From NCBI RefSeq assembly GCF_900141985.1, contig NZ_FQZK01000001.1:906003-970002 (forward strand): a stretch of 64,000 bases of DNA. The letters are read 5' to 3'. Source of the stretch: Nocardiopsis flavescens (lineage in GTDB: Bacteria > Actinomycetota > Actinomycetes > Streptosporangiales > Streptosporangiaceae). Below the pieces are notes generated by a model, which ran no database searches, was not told the DNA's origin, and saw nothing but the letters and a program-made list of their open reading frames with translations. Position 1 is the stretch's first letter; every line of letters starts with the position of its first letter. Both the position numbers and the translations under genes were made by a program. Below are positions 58,123 through 64,000 of the stretch, one piece after another.

Positions 58123-58734
58123 TCACCGCGGAGCCCGGCGCGGGTCCGGTGAAGACAGCGCGCGGCTCATGCGTGTCTCGCAGAACGCGAACGCGCACAG
58201 CCCCAGCACGACGGCACCCGCGCTCACCGCCAGCGCCACGCCCGGCCGGAACCCGGGGGGAAGGTCGGCGAACAGCTCACCGCCGGTGGAGACGATGCCG
58301 ATGAGCAGCACCACGGTCAGCAGGATGCCGCCCACCGCGGTCACCGCGCCGCACCCGGCAAGAAACCTCCAGGCCCGTGCGCGCAACGCTCCGGGACCCT
58401 GGGGGCGGAACGGTTCCAGGGCTTCGGCGACCTCGTCCGGCCACCGGACGACGACGATGTCGTCCACGTCGTCGGAATCGAGCCTTCGGTGACGGAACCC
58501 GACGGCCCGGCCGACCAGCCGACGACCGCTGCCGGGCATGGACAGCGGGCAGACGACCCTCCGGCGCAGCACCCCGTGACCCGGCACCTCGGCGGTGATG
58601 GAGAGCATGTCGGGGCCCTGCACGTCGCTCGGGCCGTCCTCGGTCGCGTCGTCGATCACGCCGGCGGCGAGACTGCTCCCGGCCGTCCGGGGGTCTGCCG
58701 ACCGGGACGGCCCGCGGGAGCGCCCGTTCCCCAT
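58123..58734 (-). CDS. Two-helix membrane protein, DUF3592-like
   Basis: 203 residues from ATG 58734, coupled to the upstream gene (TGATG). A beta-rich N-terminal half (DMLSITAEVPGHGVLRRRVV, then RRLVGRAVGFRHRRLDSDDV, DDIVVVRWPDEV) precedes two hydrophobic helices (FLAGCGAVTAVGGILLTVVL and VALAVSAGAVVLGLCAF). The GRAVGFRHR...DDVDDI segment resembles GRAVRLRHN...DDRSDV of the neighbour, so the two are distant paralogues in the opposite helix/strand order. The DUF3592 comparison is a guess from architecture. Confidence 0.72.
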   Translation of the reverse strand: MGNGRSRGPSRSADPRTAGSSLAAGVIDDATEDGPSDVQGPDMLSITAEVPGHGVLRRRVVCPLSMPGSGRRLVGRAVGFRHRRLDSDDVDDIVVVRWPDEVAEALEPFRPQGPGALRARAWRFLAGCGAVTAVGGILLTVVLLIGIVSTGGELFADLPPGFRPGVALAVSAGAVVLGLCAFAFCETRMSRALSSPDPRRAPR

Positions 58735-59288
58735 CACCGGCCGTCCTCCGTGTCGGGCCAGCCGTCGAAGAGCACGTCGGACCGGTCGTCGGGGTCGCAC
58801 GTGTTGTGGCGCAGGCGGACCGCCCGCCCCACCCAGCCCTCGTCCGGACCGGACGCGTCCCCCGCACCCCAGTGAAGGGTGCGCCGGAGCACGGCCCGCC
58901 CCGGTGGCGTGGCGCGGACCGCGAGGTCGAAGGTGGGGTTGCCGTCCACGTCGTTCCAGGGCAGTTCGACCACTTCCTCGATCACGCCGACCGTGCGGTG
59001 TCCGTCCGCGAACCGGGCGTCGGCGAGCCGGGGACCCGAGACCGCGTCGATGGCGGTGCCGATGAGGAGTACCCCCACGCCGGAGCCGCACAGCCAGTAG
59101 AAGACCTCGGGCCGGTCGGTCCCCGCGATCCAGAGCCAGATGCCCACGGGGATCGCCGCGACGAACACCACGGTGCCGATCAGCAGGACCACCGCGGAGA
59201 CGTCCTGCCACCGCGACCAGCGACGGATCCGCGTCCGCGTTCGTGGCGTCGGCGCCCGGTCCCGGCCATCCGTGGACGCCGTGTTCAT
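58734..59288 (-). CDS. Two-helix membrane protein, DUF3592-like
   Basis: 184 residues from ATG 59288, which overlaps the small upstream frame (ATGA). Two helices near the start (VSAVVLLIGTVVFVAAIPVG and FYWLCGSGVGVLLIGTAI) are followed by a beta-rich domain: VGVIEEVVELPWNDVDGNPT, AVLRRTLHWGAGD, GWVGRAVRLRHNTCDPDDRS, DVLFDGWPD. The arrangement is DUF3592-like, probably with the domain in the cytoplasm. A truncated paralogue of the last 30 residues lies 113 bases upstream (59401-59508). Confidence 0.75.
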   Translation of the reverse strand: MNTASTDGRDRAPTPRTRTRIRRWSRWQDVSAVVLLIGTVVFVAAIPVGIWLWIAGTDRPEVFYWLCGSGVGVLLIGTAIDAVSGPRLADARFADGHRTVGVIEEVVELPWNDVDGNPTFDLAVRATPPGRAVLRRTLHWGAGDASGPDEGWVGRAVRLRHNTCDPDDRSDVLFDGWPDTEDGR

Positions 59289-59404
59289 GCCGGGAGCCCC
59301 CCTGCCGTGTCCTCGCGCAGGAACGGGGCACGGGGCACGGTGCCCAGGAGCGGCCTCTCCGCGGCCCGCAGGAGAAGGGGCTCCCTGTCTTTCCGCCGGG
59401 TCAT
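59285..59404 (-). CDS. Small coupled frame (39 aa)
   Basis: MTRRKDREPLLLRAAERPLL, then GTVPRAPFLREDTAGGLPA. Start and stop both overlap neighbours by ATGA: the truncated paralogue's stop at 59401-59404 and the next gene's ATG at 59285-59288. Such double coupling favours translation, but no family is recognised. Confidence 0.45.
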   Translation of the reverse strand: MTRRKDREPLLLRAAERPLLGTVPRAPFLREDTAGGLPA

Positions 59405-59508
59405 GGCCCCGCCCCTTTCGGTCCGTCGGCCCATCCGTCGAACAGTACGTCACGCGAATCGTCGGGGTCGAGGGTGTTGTGGCGGAACCGGAGCGCCCGG
59501 CCACTGCC
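59401..59508 (-). pseudogene. Truncated paralogue of the DUF3592-like membrane protein
   Basis: The frame encodes GRALRFRHNTLDPDDSRD, then VLFDGWADG, matching GRAVRLRHNTCDPDDRSD, VLFDGWPD of the gene at 58734-59288. The rest of the gene (helices and first strands) is absent; about 20 bases beyond the homologous part the sequence becomes duplicated block B (from about 59535). The gene has probably been cut by the event that placed block B here. Confidence 0.75.
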
Positions 59509-59534
59509 GGTCGGCGGACCGGGGGCCTGCGCCA

Positions 59535-60752
59535 CATGGTTTTCCACCCGATCGGGGTGCCCGGCCACAGCCGTAGAGCGTTGCTCCCTGCTCAGGTCGC
59601 GGGGGTGAGAGCTCGACCGGAGTTTTCCAGAAGCTCGGCCGCTTGGGAACGGCGGCCAGCGGAGCGTGGACCTGGCCCCGGCGCAGTCGACGGGCGGCAG
59701 AGCGCAGGGGCGGTGCGTTGGGCGCACGTCGCCGGTGGTGGGGGTGTCATCCGGGGCTGGGTCGAGCGAGGCGATCCCAGCTCAGACCCAGCGGCGGGAG
59801 GAATGCCCCCTGCAAAGGACCAGGCGCGCGAGGAGCGGCCCGTACGTAGAGCACACCCATGCCCTCCCAACGCCATAGGGGGTGAAACGTGCACTGTCTC
59901 TGGGCCCCGGACACAGCCGGTCAGCGTTGATCCATGCCCCGACTCCAGGGGGTTTCAGGTGGGCGTACCTCCCTCCCCGGGCGCATGGGGGTGAAGGCCG
60001 CGAACACCCTCCCACCGCACCACTGGGGGTTCTCCACCCGCCCGGAGCCCCCGACCCCAGCCGGAGGGTGTCGCTCCCACGGCAGGTCGCGCGGGGTGAG
60101 GCCGCGCGTGCCTGCTCGCTCGACCACGCGGGGGTGAGGGCCGCGCGCACCTGCGTGCTCGCGGCCTCGGTGCGTCGTGGTGCGGGAGGGCACTTGGGTG
60201 CTGGTTACTACGTCTGGGGCTGGTGTTCCAAGCGAGGTCGGGAGCAACCGCGCGACCCCGGTCGGACCCTTCCTCCGTTCCCGCATGGTCGGGCGGGGCA
60301 GGCCTCGCCCGGACCCGCCCCCGGACAGCACACCCCCACCACCCCGGACGTGCAACCAACGCTCTTACCTGGTGGTCTGCCGCCCCTCACATCGTGGGGG
60401 CGGATCCGGCTCCGCCGGTCTGTACCTTCCCAAGCGGTGACCGTCCTGGAAACCAAAGGTTCTGGCCGGGCGCGACCACAGACCGCCCTCCCCAACGGGT
60501 GACCCTCCTGGAAACCTCCACGTCCGTCCCACCCCCTCGGGCGAGGCATGCGGGAGCGTGTCCCGACACCCCCTGTGGCCGGGCCGGATGGGAGCGCGCG
60601 GCCTTACCCCGCGCGACCTGCGGCGGGAGCGACACCCTCCGGCTGGGGCTGAAGGCTCCAGGCGGGTGGGCAACCCCCACTGGTGCAGCGGGGAGAGTTC
60701 CCACCGCCCCACCCCGCTCGACCCTGGGCGGCAGCGATTCCCTCCGGCCGGG
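59535..60752. repeat. Block B: second copy of the duplicated non-coding block
   Basis: Diverged copy of block A (see 55165-56572), same orientation. Contains serial hairpin units with a CCTCCC-type left arm and GGGGGTGA right arm (G-runs at 59601, 59878, 59948, 59987, 60025, 60093, 60130), near-identical GGTGACC-TCCTGGAAACC at 60436-60454 and 60498-60516 (period 62), and 50-base end units at 60598-60647 and 60703-60752. No gene is evident from 59509 to 60829. Confidence 0.85.
60055..60648. repeat. 54-bp long-range inverted repeat inside block B
   Basis: 60055-60108 is the reverse complement of 60595-60648 with three mismatches; the left arm starts CCCCAGCCGGAGGGTGTCGC. The arms are 486 bases apart, and the segment between them includes the 66-base stretch identical to block A. 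Confidence 0.82.
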
Positions 60753-60829
60753 CGACCGCGGGACGGTGCGGACCCGTCGCCGTGCGGCGGGCCGGCCCGC
60801 CGCGCGGCCCCCGGGACCGGCCCTTACCC

Positions 60830-63085
60830 TCAGCCTTCCCCGTTGATGCCGTCGACGAGCGCTTGCAGCGAGGCGAGGTCGGCCTGTCCCAGGGCAGCGA
60901 TGCGCCCCAGGGGGATCGACTCCATCATGCGGGCCATGTCCACCCCCATCGCCTGCCCGGCGTCGTCGCCCTGCGGGGCGGGCAGGTGCTCGGCGAGGAT
61001 CGCTGCGGCCCTCGGGTCCGCCATCACCTCCCCGAGCGTGGAGTCGAGCGTCAGCGGCAGGCGCAGCTCGTCCCCCTCGACCTCCACCGGGGCGGAGACC
61101 CGCAGGTCGCGGCTGGACGCCCCGGCCGACACGGTGTACTCACCGCCCTCGACGATCCAGCGGTCCGCCCGGACCTCCCAATAGGCCAGGTCCTCCCGGG
61201 CGAGCAGCACCGAGACCCGCTCGCCCTGCCCCGGCTCCAGGGCCACGGACGTGAAGCCCTTGAGTTCCCTGGGAGCGCGCGACACCCGCGACCCGGGCTT
61301 GGAGACGTAGAACTGGACGACCTCGCGGCCGGCCCGCCCGCCCGTGTTCGTCACGGTCAGGTGCGCGGTGATCCCGTCCGCCCCCTGCTCCAGCCGCAGG
61401 TCGGAGTAGGCGAACTCCGTGTACGACAGACCGTGCCCGAAGGGGAAGGCCACCTCCGTCTCGCGGGCGTCGTACCAGCGGTACCCCACGTACAGCCCCT
61501 CGCCGTACAGCACCGCGGAGTTCTCCCCGGGGAAGTTCAGGTAGGCCGGGGTGTCCTGGAGGCGCAGGGGCACCGTCTCACCCAGGCGGCCGGAGGGGTT
61601 GACCCGGCCGAAGAGCACGTCGGCGATCGCTCCGCCGCCCGCCTGCCCCAGCAGGGCCCCGTCGAGCAGCGCCGGAGCCAGGTCCGCGACCGGCGCGAGC
61701 GCGACCACTCCTCCGTGGGAGAGCACGACGACGGTGCGGGGCTGGGCCCCGGTGACGGCGGCGAGGAGTGCGAGCTGCTCCGCGGGCAGGTCGATGTGGT
61801 CGCGGTCGAAGCCCTCGGACTCCTGGTGGGCGGCCAGCCCGAGGAAGACCACCGCCGTGTCGGCCGCGCCCGCCGCGCGCACCGCCTCGCCGCGCAGCTC
61901 CCGCACCTCCTCCTCGGTGGCCGCGGCGGTGGTGTGGCCCTGGGAGAAGGTGACGGCGTCCGCACCGGCCAGGGCGCGGATCTCGTCCAGGGGGACGTCC
62001 AGCCGGGTCGGGTTCACGTGCGAGCTGCCCCCGCCCTGGTAGCGGGGCTCGGCGGCGAACTCGCCGATGACCGCGACCGATCCGCCCGGGGCCAGCGGCA
62101 GCAGGTCGCCGTCGTTCTTGAGCAGGACCACGCAGCGCGCCGCGACCTCGCGGGCGAGGGCGTGGTGCTCCTGGGCGCGGGACTCCTCCAGCCCCGCCCC
62201 GTGGGCCCGCGTACGGCTCCGCTCGGCCCGCGCCGCCAGATCGGCCACCCGGGAGGCGGAGGCGGCGACGGCCCCGACCGGGCAGGAGCCGTCCCGGACC
62301 GCGGCCACGAGCGCGGCGTCGCTCGCGCCGCCGTCGCCGGGCATCTGCAGGTCCAGTCCGGCGGCGACGGCGGCCGGGCGGTCCGCGACCGCGCCCCAGT
62401 CGCTGACGACCACGCCCTCGAAGCCCCACTCGTGGCGCAGGACCGTGGTGAGCAGCCAGTGGTTCTCGGAGGCGTAGACGCCGTTGATGCGGTTGTAGGA
62501 GCACATCACGGTCCACGGCCGGGACGTGCGCACCACCCGCTGGAAGGCCCGCAGGTAGATCTCCCGCAGGGTGCGCGGGTCGACGTCGGAGCTGGAGCGC
62601 ATGCGGTCGTGCTCGGCGTTGTTGGCGGCGAAGTGCTTCAGGGAGGCTCCCACGCCGTTGTCCTGGAGGCCGCGCACCCAGGCCGCGCCCAGGGTCCCGG
62701 TGAGGAGGGGGTCCTCGGAGAAGTACTCGAAGTTGCGGCCGCCGCGCGGATCCCGCTTGATGTTGATCCCCGGCCCCAGCAGGACGTCGACCCCCAGGGC
62801 GCGAGCCTCGGCGCCCAGCGCGGAGCCCACCCGGCCGACCAGCTCGGGGTCCCAGCTCTGCGCCAGCCCGACGGCAGGCGGGAAGCAGGTCGCGGGCAGG
62901 CTGGCGGACAGGCCCAGGTGGTCCGTCGCCCCGGCCTGGCGGCGCACGCCGTGCGGGCCGTCGGTGAGCACGATCGAGGGGACCCCGCCGACCCGCTCGG
63001 TCGTCCAGAAGTCGGCGCCGCTGCCCAGCGCGGCCTGCTGTTCCAGGGTGAGGCCGTGCGGGCCGGTCTCGGGTGGTGTGGTCAC
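60830..63085 (-). CDS. Glycoside hydrolase family 3 (beta-glucosidase-like)
   Basis: 751 residues from GTG 63085, chosen for GAGGAG upstream; the frame continues to 63199 without a better start. No signal peptide, so intracellular. N-terminal GH3 TIM barrel: LTDGPHGVRRQ, GPGINIKRDPRGGRNFEYFSEDP, VGASLKHFAANNAEHDR, and WGFEGVVVSDWGAV with nucleophile Asp229. Second alpha/beta domain (CVVLLKNDGDLLPL ... YQGGGSSHVNP), and a C-terminal Fn3-like domain (GREVVQFYVSKPGSRVSRAPRELKGF). It cleaves beta-glucosides from imported oligosaccharides; the exact sugar is open. Divergent to a TetR gene. Confidence 0.92.
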   Translation of the reverse strand: MTTPPETGPHGLTLEQQAALGSGADFWTTERVGGVPSIVLTDGPHGVRRQAGATDHLGLSASLPATCFPPAVGLAQSWDPELVGRVGSALGAEARALGVDVLLGPGINIKRDPRGGRNFEYFSEDPLLTGTLGAAWVRGLQDNGVGASLKHFAANNAEHDRMRSSSDVDPRTLREIYLRAFQRVVRTSRPWTVMCSYNRINGVYASENHWLLTTVLRHEWGFEGVVVSDWGAVADRPAAVAAGLDLQMPGDGGASDAALVAAVRDGSCPVGAVAASASRVADLAARAERSRTRAHGAGLEESRAQEHHALAREVAARCVVLLKNDGDLLPLAPGGSVAVIGEFAAEPRYQGGGSSHVNPTRLDVPLDEIRALAGADAVTFSQGHTTAAATEEEVRELRGEAVRAAGAADTAVVFLGLAAHQESEGFDRDHIDLPAEQLALLAAVTGAQPRTVVVLSHGGVVALAPVADLAPALLDGALLGQAGGGAIADVLFGRVNPSGRLGETVPLRLQDTPAYLNFPGENSAVLYGEGLYVGYRWYDARETEVAFPFGHGLSYTEFAYSDLRLEQGADGITAHLTVTNTGGRAGREVVQFYVSKPGSRVSRAPRELKGFTSVALEPGQGERVSVLLAREDLAYWEVRADRWIVEGGEYTVSAGASSRDLRVSAPVEVEGDELRLPLTLDSTLGEVMADPRAAAILAEHLPAPQGDDAGQAMGVDMARMMESIPLGRIAALGQADLASLQALVDGINGEG

Positions 63086-63212
63086 GGTGGGACTCCTCTG
63101 TCTCGGTGGCGGATCCGCTCCGGCGCGCGGCCCCGCGCCCGCCCCCGCCGGGGACGGGCGCGGGCGTGCCCGCCGGGCCCGGGGGCGGACCGTCGGCACG
63201 GGCGCGGGAAAA

Positions 63213-63330
63213 CTGAGTGCACACAGGTTTTCGAAGGTGGGCTAGAGCGTACATCCGCGCTCATGGCCAGGACAAGGAGCGCTTCGCCCGAAGAAGCTGA
63301 GTGGACTCGGGTTTTCCGGTCGGCCTAGAG
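63213..63330. promoter_or_regulatory. Imperfect direct repeats in the divergent GH3/TetR promoter
   Basis: 63213-63247 and 63297-63330 share CTGAGTG-AC-C-GGTTTTC and end in CTAGAG, 84 bases apart. The first also lies within a GAAAAC/GTTTTC dyad (63208-63213 and 63227-63232). They are candidate binding sites for the TetR product on both promoters. Confidence 0.6.
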
Positions 63331-63331
63331 T
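63302..63331 (+). promoter_or_regulatory. Predicted promoter of the TetR gene, leaderless
   Basis: TGGACT (63302-63307), an 18-base spacer, TAGAGT (63326-63331). ATG 63339 is 8 bases further on, where transcription should start, and there is no ribosome site. Confidence 0.6.
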
Positions 63332-63338
63332 GATCACC

Positions 63339-63980
63339 ATGAGCACCGCCCCCTCCGGCCCCCGCGGCCCCTACGCACGTTCGGCCGAGCGCCGCCGGAG
63401 CATCGCCCGCGCGGTGCTCGACACGGTGCTGGAGGAGGGCCACGAGAGGGTGACGACCGCCGGGATCGCCCGGCGGGTCGGGACGAGCGAGGCCACCGCC
63501 CTGTACCACTTCCCCACCAAGGAGCACCTGCTCGTCGCCGCCCTGGAGCTGTCCGACGAGGAGGCGGGGCTGCGCCCCTTCACCTCCGACCCCGGCATGG
63601 ACCTGGAGGACCTGCGCGGGTTCGTGGAGACCACGATGGAGCGGACGCACATCATGCGGCTGCACACCGTGCTCCTGGGCAGGGCCACCTCCCCCGGCCA
63701 CCCGGCGCAGGAGTTCATCACCCGGCACCACCGCAGCGCGGTGGAGCACTTCACGGGGGTGGTCCGGCACCGGCAGCGGGCGGGCACGGCCCACCCCGGC
63801 CTCGACCCCGCCGGGGTGGCCCGTCAGTTCGTCGCCGCCTGGGACGGCCTCCAGGCCCAGTGGCTGCTGGACCCCTCCTTCGACTTCGGGGAGGACCTCG
63901 TCCAGATCTTCCGGCGCCTGACCGGGCAGAACTGGATGGAGGGCCGGGCCGCGCTCCTGGACCCCGCCGCCGGGCTCTGA
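63339..63980 (+). CDS. TetR-family regulator (GH3-associated)
   Basis: 213 residues from ATG 63339; the in-frame GTG 9 bases upstream overlaps the -10 box and is unlikely. HTH: RRSIARAVLDTVLEEGHERV, then TTAGIARRVGTSEATALYHFPTKEHLL. The C-terminal half (FVETTMERTHIMRLHTVLLG, and HHRSAVEHFTGVVRHRQRAG) resembles regulators found beside actinobacterial glycosidases. Divergent to the GH3 gene with shared repeats, so it is the likely repressor, released by a sugar or glucoside-derived ligand. The gene ends 20 bases before the window end. Confidence 0.92.
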   Translation: MSTAPSGPRGPYARSAERRRSIARAVLDTVLEEGHERVTTAGIARRVGTSEATALYHFPTKEHLLVAALELSDEEAGLRPFTSDPGMDLEDLRGFVETTMERTHIMRLHTVLLGRATSPGHPAQEFITRHHRSAVEHFTGVVRHRQRAGTAHPGLDPAGVARQFVAAWDGLQAQWLLDPSFDFGEDLVQIFRRLTGQNWMEGRAALLDPAAGL

Positions 63981-64000
63981 CCCCGGCGGGCGGACCCGCG

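Noticed and set aside
55165-60752. Insertion sequence or composite transposon formed by blocks A and B
   Set aside because: No transposase-like frame, no clear terminal inverted repeats of the whole blocks and no target duplication are visible.

Overview
The window comes from a very GC-rich (about 73-75%) filamentous actinomycete, most likely Nocardiopsis or a close relative. The signs are heavy G/C third-codon use, many GTG starts, four-base GTGA/ATGA gene overlaps, an XRE (DUF5753) regulator with DUF397 partners and an anti-sigma-like ATPase, BldC-type small regulators, IdeR/DmdR-type iron boxes and a remnant of a type I-E CRISPR array. I see no rRNA, tRNA, transposase or integrase. The genus is inferred; no marker gene is present.

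Layout. (1) 1-11.3 kb: the end of a MocR regulator, a small unknown gene, then a siderophore-handling region. It holds an iron box and siderophore-interacting flavoprotein, a secreted GH10-like hydrolase, a type II thioesterase, two half ABC exporters with complementary degenerate ATP sites, and an iron box with a siderophore-binding lipoprotein. (2) 11.3-20.7 kb: a TetR/DUF4097 pair, then a catabolic group (CoA transferase, citryl-CoA lyase-like, intradiol dioxygenase, DoxX) with an IclR regulator and a divergent amidohydrolase, then a TetR gene and a deoxyribonucleotidase.

(3) 21.0-38.6 kb: the most distinctive unit. Fourteen same-strand genes run from 37.3 down to 21.0 kb, most overlapping by 4-7 bases: DapA-type lyase, three-part FAD/[2Fe-2S] amine oxidase, amidohydrolase, HyuA/HyuB hydantoinase-oxoprolinase, a complete dipeptide-type ABC importer, a gamma-glutamylcyclotransferase-like protein and a D-hydantoinase. 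A divergent LacI gene faces it, and the intergenic region carries two perfect 15-bp operators in opposite orientation over both promoters. I read it as uptake plus hydrolytic and oxidative breakdown of a cyclic amide or imino-acid compound; the substrate is not evident.

(4) 39-50.4 kb: PRPP synthase; an OFA-type MFS carrier with its 43-residue small subunit, divergent from a leaderless FdhF/YdeP molybdoenzyme; a kinase-like protein; a TIM-barrel-like gene divergent from a TetR gene; and a secreted tripeptidyl-peptidase-type hydrolase. (5) 50.5-64 kb, accessory: SMI1/KNR4 protein, XRE regulator with three DUF397 genes (one with an apparent ATC in place of its start codon), anti-sigma-like ATPase, two coupled BldC-like genes and two small genes. 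Then come two diverged copies (A about 55.2-56.6 kb, B about 59.5-60.8 kb) of a 1.2-1.4 kb non-coding block that flank a TetR/GNAT pair and a coupled set of small membrane-protein genes. Block A holds a two-repeat I-E-type CRISPR, and block B abuts a truncated gene. The window ends with a GH3 beta-glucosidase and a divergent leaderless TetR gene.
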